In this document: one piece after another, positions 1 through 8,434 of the stretch
Layout of the letters: each line of letters starts with the position of its first letter
Position numbering within the stretch: the stretch's first letter is position 1
NCBI GenBank assembly: GCA_900539265.1
Contig: UQBM01000032.1
Span: 1-19,528 of the forward strand
Direction of reading: 5' to 3'
DNA length: 19,528 nucleotides
DNA from: an uncultured Mollicutes bacterium
GTDB lineage: Bacteria; Bacillota_I; Bacilli_A; ML615J-28; CAG-313
Translations under genes and position numbers: made by a program
Notes under the pieces: model-generated
What the model was told of the DNA's origin: nothing
Databases searched by the model: none
The model's input: the letters and a program-made list of their open reading frames with translations, nothing else

Positions 1-2
1 TG

Positions 3-389
3 AACAAGGGTATGTATAAGTTCTTTTTGTGTCTACATTTACTTGACTATTTCAGTATTGTTTCTTTTATTGGTATTATTATGTTAATGGGGGTAATTGT
101 AAATAATGCAATTATCATGTTAGATGAGATAAAAAGATTGCATTTGGAAGAAGGAGAAAGTCATTTTGTTTCAGTTATAAAGGGATGCACACATCGATTA
201 AGACCTATTTTAATGACAACTCTTACAACAATTTTGGCTTTAATTCCTCTTTCTTTAGGTCTTGGTGATGGTGGCAAATTGATGCAACCGATGGCAATTG
301 TTGTAATTGGAGGATTATTGATGGGTACTTTTGTGACTCTTATTTTAATTCCTACTATTTATTGTAGTATAAAAAAAGTTAATAAATAA
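3..389 (+). CDS. RND-family efflux transporter, C-terminal fragment
   Basis: This is the C-terminal end of a resistance-nodulation-division (AcrB/HAE1-like) proton-driven exporter of the cytoplasmic membrane; the rest lies upstream of the window. The frame is open to the first base, so the ATG at 12 need not be a start. The visible part has the family hallmark GIIMLMGVIVNNAIIMLDEI (cut here to the conserved core), then RLRPILMTTLTTILALIPL, then a glycine-rich last helix pair ending in a short basic tail. These are the last three membrane segments of the second RND repeat. Residues before SIVSFIGI match the family poorly (LLDYFSIV where TG-x-x-SIV is usual), so a frameshift near 50-53 or simple divergence is possible. 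Family assignment is firm; the substrate cannot be told. Confidence 0.85.
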   Translation, partial: NKGMYKFFLCLHLLDYFSIVSFIGIIMLMGVIVNNAIIMLDEIKRLHLEEGESHFVSVIKGCTHRLRPILMTTLTTILALIPLSLGLGDGGKLMQPMAIVVIGGLLMGTFVTLILIPTIYCSIKKVNK

Positions 390-393
390 AAAT

Positions 394-437
394 AAAAAAG
401 CTATATTAATAAAAAATTGATTAATATAGTTTTTTTT
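394..437 (+). terminator. Intrinsic terminator, probably bidirectional
   Basis: A perfect 10-bp stem (CTATATTAAT at 401-410, ATTAATATAG at 420-429) has a 9-nt loop, with A-rich sequence on the left and a run of T on the right. It lies 5 bases after the RND stop. Because A and T runs flank both sides it should also work on the minus strand for the convergent aroB-like gene, which has no better terminator of its own in 438-562. Nothing else is recognisable in 438-562. Confidence 0.85.
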
Positions 438-562
438 AATAAAATTTGTTTGCTTAAATAATTTGAATGAATATTTATCTAAATTTTTTAATTTCAAATG
501 CTCACAGAAGGAAAAATTAACCCTTTTTTAGTATTTTTTATAAAAAGTTAGATAAAAAATTA

Positions 563-1540
563 TTAAATATCTAATTTATGATTAATTAATTTTGCTTTAC
601 CTATTTTATCAATATTAACACAAACATAAGAAGATTTTTCTTGTGATAAATATTTTAAATAATCGATATTCCATTTAGAAAGATCAGAATCTAAGTGATA
701 TTTAGCTAAAATAGTTTTGAAACTATTTTTTAAATCAAGATTTTGCAATTCGTAATACATACCTGTAGCAATCATTCTACCATAGCTCAACTTTGAATTA
801 GAAAGACGATCAATAATATTACCATAAAGGAGACCATAATTCAATAAATTATTACTATCATAATTTAGTTCTGCTTTTAATCCTAAAGCAATTTTAATAT
901 TTATACATCGCTTAATAAGCCCAATTAGGTTTTCATAATTAGCAGTTATTTCATTATTTAAAATTTCTTGATACATCTTTTCATCTTTTATCATTGCATA
1001 TTTAATTATTTCTGATATTCCATTTTCAAATTCATTATTTGGAAGAGTTCTTAGTAGTTGTGGATCAATAATAATATTTATAGGATGATAAAAAGAACCA
1101 ATGCTATTTTTATCTATAATATCAATACCACATTTGCCACCTATCGATGAATTAACTTGTGAGACTAGGCTAGTTGGTATTTGAATATATTTAACTCCTC
1201 TTAAATAGGTACTAGCAACAAAACCAGTCAAGTCACCAACAACTCCACCACCAAAAGCAATTATAACATCGTTTTTAGTTATTTTTAGTTTAACTAATGA
1301 TTGAATGATTTTTTCATAGACACTAATAGATTTTGCTTTTTCTCCTGGTTTAATAGCTAGTATTGTTTCCAAATTAGGAATAGTTGAAAGAAGTTTAGCA
1401 TAAAATTTAGTTAAATTAGTATCAGTTATAACGATATATCTAAACTCTCGATTAAGAAAACTCCACTCATTATTAACAATGCCATTCTCTATAATGATTT
1501 TTACATTAGCAGACGGATATTTTACGTCTAATTCACTCAT
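563..1540 (-). CDS. aroB: 3-dehydroquinate synthase homologue lacking the metal-ligand histidines
   Basis: AroB normally converts DAHP to 3-dehydroquinate, the second step of the shikimate pathway, using NAD and a divalent metal. This 325-residue protein is slightly short for the family. It keeps the NAD-binding FGGGVVGDLTGF (96-107), IPTSLVSQVNSSIGGKCGID (121-140, with Lys136), and GISEIIK (174-180, with the ligand Glu177 and Lys180). In the C-terminal domain the usual GHTFGH...HGE reads GLLYGN (236-241) and YGR (253-255). The three histidines (His271, His275 and His287 in Aspergillus numbering) are therefore Leu237, Asn241 and Tyr253, at exactly the family spacing of 4 and 16. Catalysis by the normal mechanism is doubtful. 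The start is supported by AAAGGAAG upstream. It stands alone, with no other shikimate gene in view. It could be a pseudoenzyme, a neofunctionalised paralogue or an early pseudogene. Confidence 0.85.
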   Translation of the reverse strand: MSELDVKYPSANVKIIIENGIVNNEWSFLNREFRYIVITDTNLTKFYAKLLSTIPNLETILAIKPGEKAKSISVYEKIIQSLVKLKITKNDVIIAFGGGVVGDLTGFVASTYLRGVKYIQIPTSLVSQVNSSIGGKCGIDIIDKNSIGSFYHPINIIIDPQLLRTLPNNEFENGISEIIKYAMIKDEKMYQEILNNEITANYENLIGLIKRCINIKIALGLKAELNYDSNNLLNYGLLYGNIIDRLSNSKLSYGRMIATGMYYELQNLDLKNSFKTILAKYHLDSDLSKWNIDYLKYLSQEKSSYVCVNIDKIGKAKLINHKLDI

Positions 1541-1594
1541 ACAAATCTTCCTTTCAAAATAGTAAATAATTTAGAAATTAGTATCTTTATATTT

Positions 1595-1600
1595 ATTATA
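1595..1600 (-). promoter_or_regulatory. -10 box of the aroB-like gene
   Basis: TATAAT reads on the minus strand about 55 bases upstream of the start. No good -35 hexamer is seen at 16-18 bases; the closest is TTTATT. The 180-base divergent interval 1541-1720 holds this box and the one for the ABC operon. Confidence 0.45.
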
Positions 1601-1691
1601 CTATATTTTTCTTAAAAAATAAAGCAAAGAATTATAAAAAATAAAATAATTTAAAAAATGCAAAAAAAATCCAAAATTGTTTATTTTTTTG

Positions 1692-1697
1692 TATAAT
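1692..1697 (+). promoter_or_regulatory. -10 box of the ABC exporter operon
   Basis: TATAAT lies 35 bases upstream of the favoured ATG at 1727. No convincing -35 is seen at the right distance, so only the -10 element is claimed. Confidence 0.5.
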
Positions 1698-1726
1698 AAA
1701 CAAGTAGTAAAAAAGGAGTAATGAAA

Positions 1727-3481
1727 ATGCTTTTTGGTAAAAATGTTAATAAATATTATTTTAAATATTTTCACCTTCTAATTGTGGGAATTTTAGCATT
1801 ATTATTAGTTGATTATATTCAATTATTGATTCCAGAAAATTATGGTAATCTAATTGACCTAATTAGTGACAAAACGTTGACTAATGAGAGTTTATTTAAG
1901 ATTATATATAATATGCTTTTTATCACCTTATGTATGTTCGTCGGAAGATTTTTATGGAGAATTTCGGTTTTAAATATTGGTGTTAAGGTAGAAACTAAAT
2001 TAAGAGAAAAAATGTTTATCAAAATGGAAAGTCTCTCACAAGATTATTTTCAAATTCATAAAACAGGTGCACAAATGGCGCTTTATACAAATGACTTAAT
2101 GAGTATTAAAACTTGTTTTAGTGATGGAATTATCATGTTTATAGATGCCTTTTTTTTAGGTGGACTTGCTATTTATAAAATGATTAAATTAGATTTGTTA
2201 ATGACAGCTATTGCTTCTATTCCACTTATTTTATTAGGAGTATGTGGTGGAATAATAGGTAAGGCAATAGATAAGCGATATGATGCAAGGCAAAGAGCTT
2301 TTGAAAAGTTATCTGAATTTACACAAGAAAATTTTTCTGGGATTGCCGTAATTAAAGCTTATGTAAAAGAAAAATTAGAATTAAGAGAGTTTGTTAAAAT
2401 CAATAAAAATTTTTCTGATAAAAATATTTCTTTTATTAGATTTGCCGTATCATTAGATGTACTTTTTTCGACTCTTATAAGCTCAATTGTTGTAATAATT
2501 ATTGGTTATGGAACCCATTTAATAATTGCAACAAGTGGTTCTAATACGCCTTTTACAGCAGGTCAATTGATTCAGTTTATTTCATATTTTGGCCAACTCA
2601 CATGGCCAGCCTTAGCTCTTGCAAATTTAATTAATATTCATTCACAAGGTAGAGCTAGTCTTAAACGGATAAACGAGCTTTTGGATTATCCAATAAGTGT
2701 TAAAGATGATGAAAATTGTATAATGGTTGATGAGTTAGAAGGACTTATTGAATGTAAAAATTTAACTTTTACTTATCCTGGTGCACAAAATCCGTCTCTT
2801 GAAAATATTTCTTTTACAATTAGACCTAAAGAAAAAATTGGTATTATTGGCAAAACGGGTTGTGGTAAAACGACCTTAGTTGATTTGCTGACTAGAATAT
2901 ATAATGTTGATGAAGGATGTTTATATATTGATGGAATTGATATAATGAAATTATCAATTAAAAAGGTAAGAAATCTTATTTCATATGTACCACAAGATAA
3001 TTTTTTATTTAATGACACAATATTAAATAATATCGCTTTTAGTCAAAAATCATTGAGTTTAGATAATGCTATTTTATTTGCTAAATATGCTTGTGTTGAT
3101 GATAATATTCAAGAGTTTCCACTTAAATATGAAACAATGATAGGAGAAAGAGGCGTAACTTTATCAGGTGGTCAAAAACAACGAATTTCAATGGCAAGAG
3201 CTATGGCAAAGGATGCAAAAATTCTGATTCTTGATGATTCGGTTTCGGCTGTTGATACTAAAACGGAAGCTAATATTTTAGATACTATACATCGTGATTT
3301 TAAAGACAAAACTATCATCATGATTGCTCATCGCGTTTCCACTATTGCTTCTTTAGATAAAATAATTCTAATGGATAATGGTAAGATTGTTGCTATTGGT
3401 AGTAATGATGAATTATATGAAAAGGTTCCAATGTATCGCGAAATTGTTGATCTTCAACATTTAGAAGGAGGTGAAGATTAG
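1727..3481 (+). CDS. ABC exporter subunit with degenerate Walker B (BmrC/TM287-like)
   Basis: One half of a heterodimeric type IV ABC exporter: an N-terminal six-helix transmembrane domain (about residues 1-310) fused to an ATPase domain. The ATPase shows Walker A GKTGCGKT (near 377), Q-loop YVPQDNFLF, a consensus signature LSGGQKQRIS (near 481), and H-loop IAHR. Walker B is ILILDDS: the catalytic Glu is replaced by Asp, as in subunits that form the degenerate ATP site of heterodimers such as BmrCD and TM287/288. AGGAG at 1714-1718 is 2 bases from the ATG at 1721 but 8 from the ATG at 1727, so 1727 is preferred (584 residues). The stop TAG overlaps the next start by one base. Such pairs export drugs, lipids or peptides; the substrate is unknown. 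Confidence 0.93.
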   Translation: MLFGKNVNKYYFKYFHLLIVGILALLLVDYIQLLIPENYGNLIDLISDKTLTNESLFKIIYNMLFITLCMFVGRFLWRISVLNIGVKVETKLREKMFIKMESLSQDYFQIHKTGAQMALYTNDLMSIKTCFSDGIIMFIDAFFLGGLAIYKMIKLDLLMTAIASIPLILLGVCGGIIGKAIDKRYDARQRAFEKLSEFTQENFSGIAVIKAYVKEKLELREFVKINKNFSDKNISFIRFAVSLDVLFSTLISSIVVIIIGYGTHLIIATSGSNTPFTAGQLIQFISYFGQLTWPALALANLINIHSQGRASLKRINELLDYPISVKDDENCIMVDELEGLIECKNLTFTYPGAQNPSLENISFTIRPKEKIGIIGKTGCGKTTLVDLLTRIYNVDEGCLYIDGIDIMKLSIKKVRNLISYVPQDNFLFNDTILNNIAFSQKSLSLDNAILFAKYACVDDNIQEFPLKYETMIGERGVTLSGGQKQRISMARAMAKDAKILILDDSVSAVDTKTEANILDTIHRDFKDKTIIMIAHRVSTIASLDKIILMDNGKIVAIGSNDELYEKVPMYREIVDLQHLEGGED

Positions 3482-5343
3482 TGATTTTAGCTATTATGTT
3501 AGTTTTAGTTTTGATTGCTACGCCTTCTAAACCAAATGTTAATAATTTTAATAAAAATGAATTTACTAATATAAATAATGATAAGAATAAAAAAATAGAA
3601 AAAGGCGTATACAAATTATTACTAAAATATACAAAATTAGAGTTAAAGAAATTTATAATTGCTTTTGTAGTAATGATAATTGCGGTTGGAATTAACTTGA
3701 TAACACCACTTTTACTAGGTGATGCAGTAACTACATTATCAAAAGAAGTTATAGATATAAATAAAATTATTATTATAATTGTCCTTTATGTAATTATTTT
3801 AATAATTGCCTGTATCATTCAATATTATCAGTCAATTATTCTTGCTAAGGCGGGTGATAAAATAATTTATCAAATGCGAGAGGATGTTTTTGCTAAATTA
3901 GAAGGTTTATCAATTAATCAACTAAATGAAACTCCTGTCGGTAAACTTGTTACAAGAGTTACAAGTGACACCAATGCTTTGAATGATATGTATACTTCAA
4001 CAATTGTTAATCTTATTAAAAATGTTTTGACAATTGTTGGTGTGATTATCAGTATGTTCATTATTAATGTAAAACTTACTCTTTGGGTTCTTATTACAAC
4101 GCCAATTGTCGGTATTTTAAGTTATATTTTTCGAAAATTAGCAAGAAAAATTTATCGTAGAGTAAGACATGGTATAACAAGTGTTAATACAAGTTTATCT
4201 GAAAATATCTCAGGTGTTAAATTAACACAAATTTTTAATCAAGAACAAAAACAAATTCAATCTTTTAAAAAAGTTAATGATGATTTAGAAAAGAGTTATG
4301 CTAAACAAATATTATTATTTGGTATTTTTAGACCATCTATTTATGCTATATACGTTTTAACCATAGCTTTATTGTTTTATGTTTCTGGTAAGGACATTAT
4401 AGATAGTAATTTTGTTTTAGAATCAGGTTTGATTGTTATTTTTTATTCTTATATTGAGAAATTATTTACTCCAATACAAAATTTGGCCGAACAATTTAAT
4501 GTATTGCAAGCAGCGCTTGCTGCTGGAGAGCGAATATATGATGTATTAACTACAAAATCTGAATTAGAAGATGAAGAAGGTGCTATTGAAGTTGATCATC
4601 TTGATGGAGAAATTGAATTTAAAAATGTTTGGTTTGCTTATGTTGAAGAAGATTGGATTTTGAAAGATGTATCTTTTAAAGTAAATGCCAAAGAAAATGT
4701 TGCTTTTGTTGGAGCTACAGGTAGTGGAAAGACAACAATATTGTCCTTAATTGTTAGAAACTATGATATTCAAAAAGGTCAGATTTTAATCGATGGTCTA
4801 GATATTAAAAAATATAAAATTGCTTCACTGAGAAAACATATAGGTCAAATGTTGCAAGATGTTTTTCTATTTTCAGGTACAGTAGAATCCAATATCACTT
4901 TGCGAAGTGATGATATTTCTTCTGATATTGTCAAAGAGGCTTGTAGATTTGTCAATGCTGACAAAGTTATTGATAAACTACCTAATAAATATAATGAAAT
5001 TGTAAGAGAGCGAGGAAAAAACTTTTCATCTGGTGAACGTCAGTTAATTTCTTTTGCTAGAGTTGTTTCCCATAAACCTAATATTATGATTTTAGATGAA
5101 GCAACATCTAACATAGACACAGAAACAGAGGCTTTAATACAGGATTCTTTGAAAAAAATGATGAACATTGGGACAATGTTGATTGTTGCGCATCGTTTGT
5201 CAACTATTCAACATTGTGATAAAATTATTGTTTTGAAAAAAGGAAGAATCATTGAAAGTGGTACTCATTTGGAATTATTAGATAAACGAGGTCATTATTA
5301 TAATTTATATAAATTACAATATGAAAAGAAGAATTTAAACTAA
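3481..5343 (+). CDS. ABC exporter subunit with degenerate signature (BmrD/TM288-like)
   Basis: This is the partner half-exporter. Its transmembrane domain spans about residues 45-360, followed by an ATPase with Walker A GATGSGKT (near 411), Q-loop GQMLQDVFLF, signature FSSGERQLIS (near 515, diverged from LSGGQ), Walker B IMILDEATS with the catalytic Glu, and H-loop VAHR. The intact Walker B and altered signature complement the first subunit, so the dimer should have one active and one degenerate ATP site. The GTG start shares its first base with the preceding TAG and is placed by AGGAGG 9 bases upstream, implying coupled translation and a near 1:1 ratio. The first 40 residues are unusual for the family: a short hydrophobic stretch (ILAIMLVLVLIAT), then an Asn/Lys-rich segment before the usual start of homology. 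Confidence 0.93.
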   Translation: MILAIMLVLVLIATPSKPNVNNFNKNEFTNINNDKNKKIEKGVYKLLLKYTKLELKKFIIAFVVMIIAVGINLITPLLLGDAVTTLSKEVIDINKIIIIIVLYVIILIIACIIQYYQSIILAKAGDKIIYQMREDVFAKLEGLSINQLNETPVGKLVTRVTSDTNALNDMYTSTIVNLIKNVLTIVGVIISMFIINVKLTLWVLITTPIVGILSYIFRKLARKIYRRVRHGITSVNTSLSENISGVKLTQIFNQEQKQIQSFKKVNDDLEKSYAKQILLFGIFRPSIYAIYVLTIALLFYVSGKDIIDSNFVLESGLIVIFYSYIEKLFTPIQNLAEQFNVLQAALAAGERIYDVLTTKSELEDEEGAIEVDHLDGEIEFKNVWFAYVEEDWILKDVSFKVNAKENVAFVGATGSGKTTILSLIVRNYDIQKGQILIDGLDIKKYKIASLRKHIGQMLQDVFLFSGTVESNITLRSDDISSDIVKEACRFVNADKVIDKLPNKYNEIVRERGKNFSSGERQLISFARVVSHKPNIMILDEATSNIDTETEALIQDSLKKMMNIGTMLIVAHRLSTIQHCDKIIVLKKGRIIESGTHLELLDKRGHYYNLYKLQYEKKNLN

Positions 5344-5366
5344 TTTTAACTAAACGGGAGAAAAGA

Positions 5367-5759
5367 ATGGTAGTAAATGATTGGTCTATTATGTATGAAA
5401 AAGCTAGAGAAGTTTTGCAAGAAAGACAAATTTCTAAATTTATTGAGGCTGGCAGTGTAGCAGCTGCTATAAAAACGGCTAATGGTAACATTTATGTAGG
5501 AGTTTGTTTTGATACAAATTGTTCTTTAGGAATGTGTGCTGAACGTAACGCAATAGCAAATATGATTACTAATAAAGATAATAAAATCAGAAAAGTATTG
5601 GCTATTACTATAGATGGAAAATTAATTTCTCCTTGTGGGAGTTGTCGAGAACTTATGATGCAATTAGATGAAAGTGCATCTAATATTGAGATATTGATTA
5701 GTTATCCTAATGTTAAAACTATTTTATTAAAAGAGTTACTCCCTAATTGGTGGGCGTGA
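5367..5759 (+). CDS. Cytidine-deaminase-like zinc hydrolase
   Basis: A 130-residue member of the cytidine/blasticidin-S deaminase superfamily: soluble, zinc-dependent, hydrolytic removal of an exocyclic amine. The catalytic motif CAERNAIA holds the zinc Cys and proton-shuttling Glu; PCGSCREL supplies the other two Cys ligands. It lies 23 bases after the exporter genes with its own GGGAG site, so it is the last gene of that operon. Cytidine deaminases carry an N-x-E motif before the catalytic Cys for ribose binding. The equivalent stretch here reads VCFDTNCSLGM, so cytidine may not be the substrate. This resembles the deaminase subgroup often annotated loosely as blasticidin-S deaminase-like. 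The protein ends cleanly in WWA and TGA. Confidence 0.85.
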   Translation: MVVNDWSIMYEKAREVLQERQISKFIEAGSVAAAIKTANGNIYVGVCFDTNCSLGMCAERNAIANMITNKDNKIRKVLAITIDGKLISPCGSCRELMMQLDESASNIEILISYPNVKTILLKELLPNWWA

Positions 5760-5762
5760 TAT

Positions 5763-5805
5763 ATAAGCCTATTTGCATTTAAATTAAAATAGGCTTTTTA
5801 TTTTT
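5763..5805 (+). terminator. Terminator of the exporter-deaminase operon
   Basis: A 10-bp stem (AAGCCTATTT at 5765-5774, AAATAGGCTT at 5787-5796) with a 12-nt loop is followed by TTTTATTTTT. Confidence 0.9.
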
Positions 5806-5854
5806 AAAAAAATTTAATAAGACTATTTTAATATCAGTAATTTTATTTTATTAT

Positions 5855-5883
5855 TTGTAAAATTTGGACATATATGATATAAT
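5855..5883 (+). promoter_or_regulatory. Sigma-A promoter of the ABC-2 transporter genes
   Basis: TTGTAA (5855-5860), a 17-base spacer and TATAAT (5878-5883), preceded by TGA to give an extended -10. A strong AAGGAGG follows at 5891-5897, 7 bases before the ATG at 5905. Confidence 0.85.
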
Positions 5884-5904
5884 CTATCACAAGGAGGAAA
5901 AAAT

Positions 5905-6606
5905 ATGGATGATATTGTTGTTATCAATAATTTAACGAAACGATTTAGTCAGATAACAGCTTTAGATAATTTTTCAATTAAATTGCCTAAAGGTAAAGTT
6001 ATTGGCATGTTGGGACCAAATGGTAGCGGTAAAACGACTTTAATAAAAATTTTGACGAACCTTTCAATGCGATATGAAGGTGAGGTATTGATTAATGGTC
6101 AAAAGCCTGGTATTGAAACTAAAAAAATAGTTTCGTATTTACCTGATTGTAATTTTTTATCTGATTCATGGACTGTAAATAATGCAATTGAATATTTTGT
6201 GGATTTTTTTGCCGATTTTGATGAACAAAAGGCAAGAAACTTAATTGCACAATTGGGAATAAATTTTAATCAAAAAATTAAAACCTTATCCAAAGGTACT
6301 AAAGAAAAAGTACATTTAGTATTAGTTTTATCAAGAAATGCGGAACTTTATATTTTTGATGAGCCGATTGCTGGAGTAGATCCTGCAGCTAGAGATTTAA
6401 TTTTTAAATTGATTTTAGAAAATTACAATAAAAATGGTACAATTTTAATGGCGACCCATCTAATATTAGAAGCAGAAGCAATCTTTGATTATGCTTTTTT
6501 TATAAATAATGGTAGACTTGCACTTTATGATAGTGTTGAAAATATTAAAAATAAAACTGGCAAAACTTTAGATCAGTTGTTTAGGGAGATATATCGTTAT
6601 GGGTAA
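5905..6606 (+). CDS. ABC transporter ATP-binding protein, ABC-2 type
   Basis: A 233-residue stand-alone ATPase that powers the permease encoded next. It has Walker A GPNGSGKT (near residue 37), a signature-like LSKGTKEKV (near 128) in place of LSGGQ, Walker B LYIFDEP (near 150) and H-loop ATH. The relaxed signature is common in ABC-2 type exporters of the YtrB/CcmA/NatA sort. It starts after a textbook promoter and ribosome binding site, and its last 8 bases overlap the permease gene, so the two are translationally linked. No regulator of the GntR type lies next to it, as is common for YtrB systems. Substrate unknown. Confidence 0.92.
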   Translation: MDDIVVINNLTKRFSQITALDNFSIKLPKGKVIGMLGPNGSGKTTLIKILTNLSMRYEGEVLINGQKPGIETKKIVSYLPDCNFLSDSWTVNNAIEYFVDFFADFDEQKARNLIAQLGINFNQKIKTLSKGTKEKVHLVLVLSRNAELYIFDEPIAGVDPAARDLIFKLILENYNKNGTILMATHLILEAEAIFDYAFFINNGRLALYDSVENIKNKTGKTLDQLFREIYRYG

Positions 6607-7450
6607 AATTTTAAAACATGATTTTAAAAATTCTTATAAAGAATTTCTTATAATGTGTGCTACAATAATTGTAATGTCAATTTTATTAGGAATAACTTGT
6701 TTGTTTGATTTAAATTCTTTTTTAGGAAGAGTCTTTTTTATAAGTTCCATGACTTTTTATATACTAATTATTACAGCAGTTGCAATCCTTTGGATTGTTT
6801 ATATTATTAATTCGATTAATAAAAAGTTTTTTACAAGAGAAGGATATTTGACCTTTACGACACCAATTTCGATTGATAAACTGATTATTTCTAAAATTTT
6901 GGTCAATTTTATTTGGTTTATCGTTGTTATGTTTACTTTTTTTATTTCAGTTCTAATTATCGTTTTTTTTGCCTCAAGGGGAAATGTTGATGTCTTTAAG
7001 GGTCTGATTGAGATAGTTAAAATTGCTTTTCAACAACCTTTAATTTTAATAACTTCCATTATTAAAGTTATCTTATATGTGCTTTCTTTATTAATTACAC
7101 TTTTCTTTACACTTGCTTTTCTTAGCAGTGTTAATGTTAGAAAAGCTAGGACAATTATTACACTTTTTGTTTATGGTATAGTATTAAATATTGGTAATTT
7201 TTTGATTTCGATGATATCTTTTTTTTCAGTAGGTATTGGATATGATACGGTTAATTTTAAGCATATTTTTTGCTATCAAACTGGGTATTTGACACCTGTT
7301 ATTGGTATTATGACTCCCATTATTCAGGAAACTACAACAATTATGTATTTTAGTTTTAATCAATTAATAGGTATGATAGGTTTTATTATTGGTTTATATT
7401 TTATCACAAGATATTTAATGACAAAGAAATTAGAATTAGATTCAAATTAA
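6599..7450 (+). CDS. ABC-2 type transporter permease
   Basis: A 283-residue integral membrane protein with about six hydrophobic segments (roughly residues 17-37, 43-70, 100-128, 148-178, 185-210 and 245-270) and a short basic N-terminus. No soluble domain is evident. It is the membrane partner of the upstream ATPase; the ATG lies inside that gene's end with AGGGAG upstream. The third segment is followed by a short loop rich in charged residues, and the C-terminus is cytoplasmic and polar. The family is inferred from topology and gene pairing; sequence motifs are few. It ends just before a terminator. Confidence 0.85.
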   Translation: MGKILKHDFKNSYKEFLIMCATIIVMSILLGITCLFDLNSFLGRVFFISSMTFYILIITAVAILWIVYIINSINKKFFTREGYLTFTTPISIDKLIISKILVNFIWFIVVMFTFFISVLIIVFFASRGNVDVFKGLIEIVKIAFQQPLILITSIIKVILYVLSLLITLFFTLAFLSSVNVRKARTIITLFVYGIVLNIGNFLISMISFFSVGIGYDTVNFKHIFCYQTGYLTPVIGIMTPIIQETTTIMYFSFNQLIGMIGFIIGLYFITRYLMTKKLELDSN

Positions 7451-7476
7451 CAAAAATTTAAATAACATATTCATAA

Positions 7477-7503
7477 TTAAAGCTCTTATAGGGGCTTTTT
7501 TTG
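7477..7503 (+). terminator. Terminator of the ABC-2 operon
   Basis: A short stem (AAAGCTC at 7479-7485, GGGCTTT at 7492-7498, one G-T pair) is followed by a seven-T run. The T run is shared with the -35 region of the next promoter. Confidence 0.8.
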
Positions 7504-7531
7504 TGAATATTTATTCTCAATATGGTATAAT
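7501..7531 (+). promoter_or_regulatory. Promoter of truB-ribF
   Basis: TATAAT at 7526-7531 is preceded by TGG, giving an extended -10. The best -35 is TTGTGA at 7501-7506 with a long 19-base spacer; it overlaps the preceding terminator's T run. Transcription should start about 12 bases before the truB ATG. Confidence 0.7.
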
Positions 7532-7549
7532 TAAAAATTGAGGTTAACT

Positions 7550-8434
7550 ATGAATGGAATTATCGTTATAAATAAAGAAAAAGGTATGACAAGTCATGAT
7601 GTTGTAAATCAAGTACGAAAAATTTTTAAGACTAAAAAAGTTGGTCATCTTGGAACACTTGATCCTAATGCCACAGGTGTTTTAGCAATTTGTATAAATG
7701 ATGCTACAAAACTAGTACAATTTTTGTTAGAACATAACAAAACATATATTGCAAGAGTTTGTTTAGGAAAAAAAACAGATACCTATGATTTAGATGGTAC
7801 TATTATTAGTAGTGTTAAAGTTGAAAAAATAGATGTAACAAAGTTAGATGATATTATTAAGAATTTTATTGGTAAGCAGTTACAAGTTCCACCAATTTAT
7901 TCATCAATTAAAGTCAATGGTAAAAAGTTATATGAATATGCTAGAAATAATGAAAAAGTAAATATCCTGCCAAGAGAAATTGAAGTATATAAAATTAAAA
8001 GAATTTCTGAACTTGTGTATGAGAATGAGTGCTGTTTTTTTGATCTTTATTTAGAGGTATCAAAAGGAACCTACATTAGGAGCCTTTGTTTGGATATAGG
8101 AGCAAAGATGAATATTCCTTCTTCAATGGCTGAATTGTGTCGGATAAAATTGGGAAATTTTGATATCAAAGATTCCTATACTCTTAAGGACATAAGTGAA
8201 GGAAATTATCGATTAATAACAATGACGGAGTCATTGAATGATTTACCATTTTTTTCTTCAGAGGAAGTGATTAAAAAAGCTAAGTTTGGGATGAAAATTG
8301 ATGTTAAGATGATTTTAGAAAATTTAATTGATAAGCCTAAAAAGATTGCAATTGGAGAAAAAAATGAATTAATTGCAATTTATGAGTTAACATCTGATTT
8401 AAATTATTACAAGGCGGTTCGTGTATGGAATTAA
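7550..8434 (+). CDS. truB: tRNA pseudouridine-55 synthase TruB
   Basis: TruB isomerises U55 in the T-loop of tRNAs to pseudouridine and also helps tRNA fold. The N-terminal GIIVINKEKGMTSHDVV and HLGTLDPNATGVL, the latter with the catalytic Asp, are diagnostic. PPIYSSIKVNGKKLYEYAR and SKGTYIRSL are further family blocks. At 294 residues it is normal length, with a weakly conserved C-terminal extension where a PUA domain may sit. The start at ATG 7550 is chosen over an in-frame TTG at 7538 because TGAGG (7539-7543) is 6 bases upstream and homology begins at MNGIIVINK. Its end overlaps ribF by 10 bases, the usual Bacilli arrangement, so the two form one operon. Confidence 0.96.
   Translation: MNGIIVINKEKGMTSHDVVNQVRKIFKTKKVGHLGTLDPNATGVLAICINDATKLVQFLLEHNKTYIARVCLGKKTDTYDLDGTIISSVKVEKIDVTKLDDIIKNFIGKQLQVPPIYSSIKVNGKKLYEYARNNEKVNILPREIEVYKIKRISELVYENECCFFDLYLEVSKGTYIRSLCLDIGAKMNIPSSMAELCRIKLGNFDIKDSYTLKDISEGNYRLITMTESLNDLPFFSSEEVIKKAKFGMKIDVKMILENLIDKPKKIAIGEKNELIAIYELTSDLNYYKAVRVWN

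Noticed and set aside
7538..7549. TTG as the truB start
   Set aside because: It falls inside the TGAGG ribosome binding site, and homology starts at the ATG at 7550.
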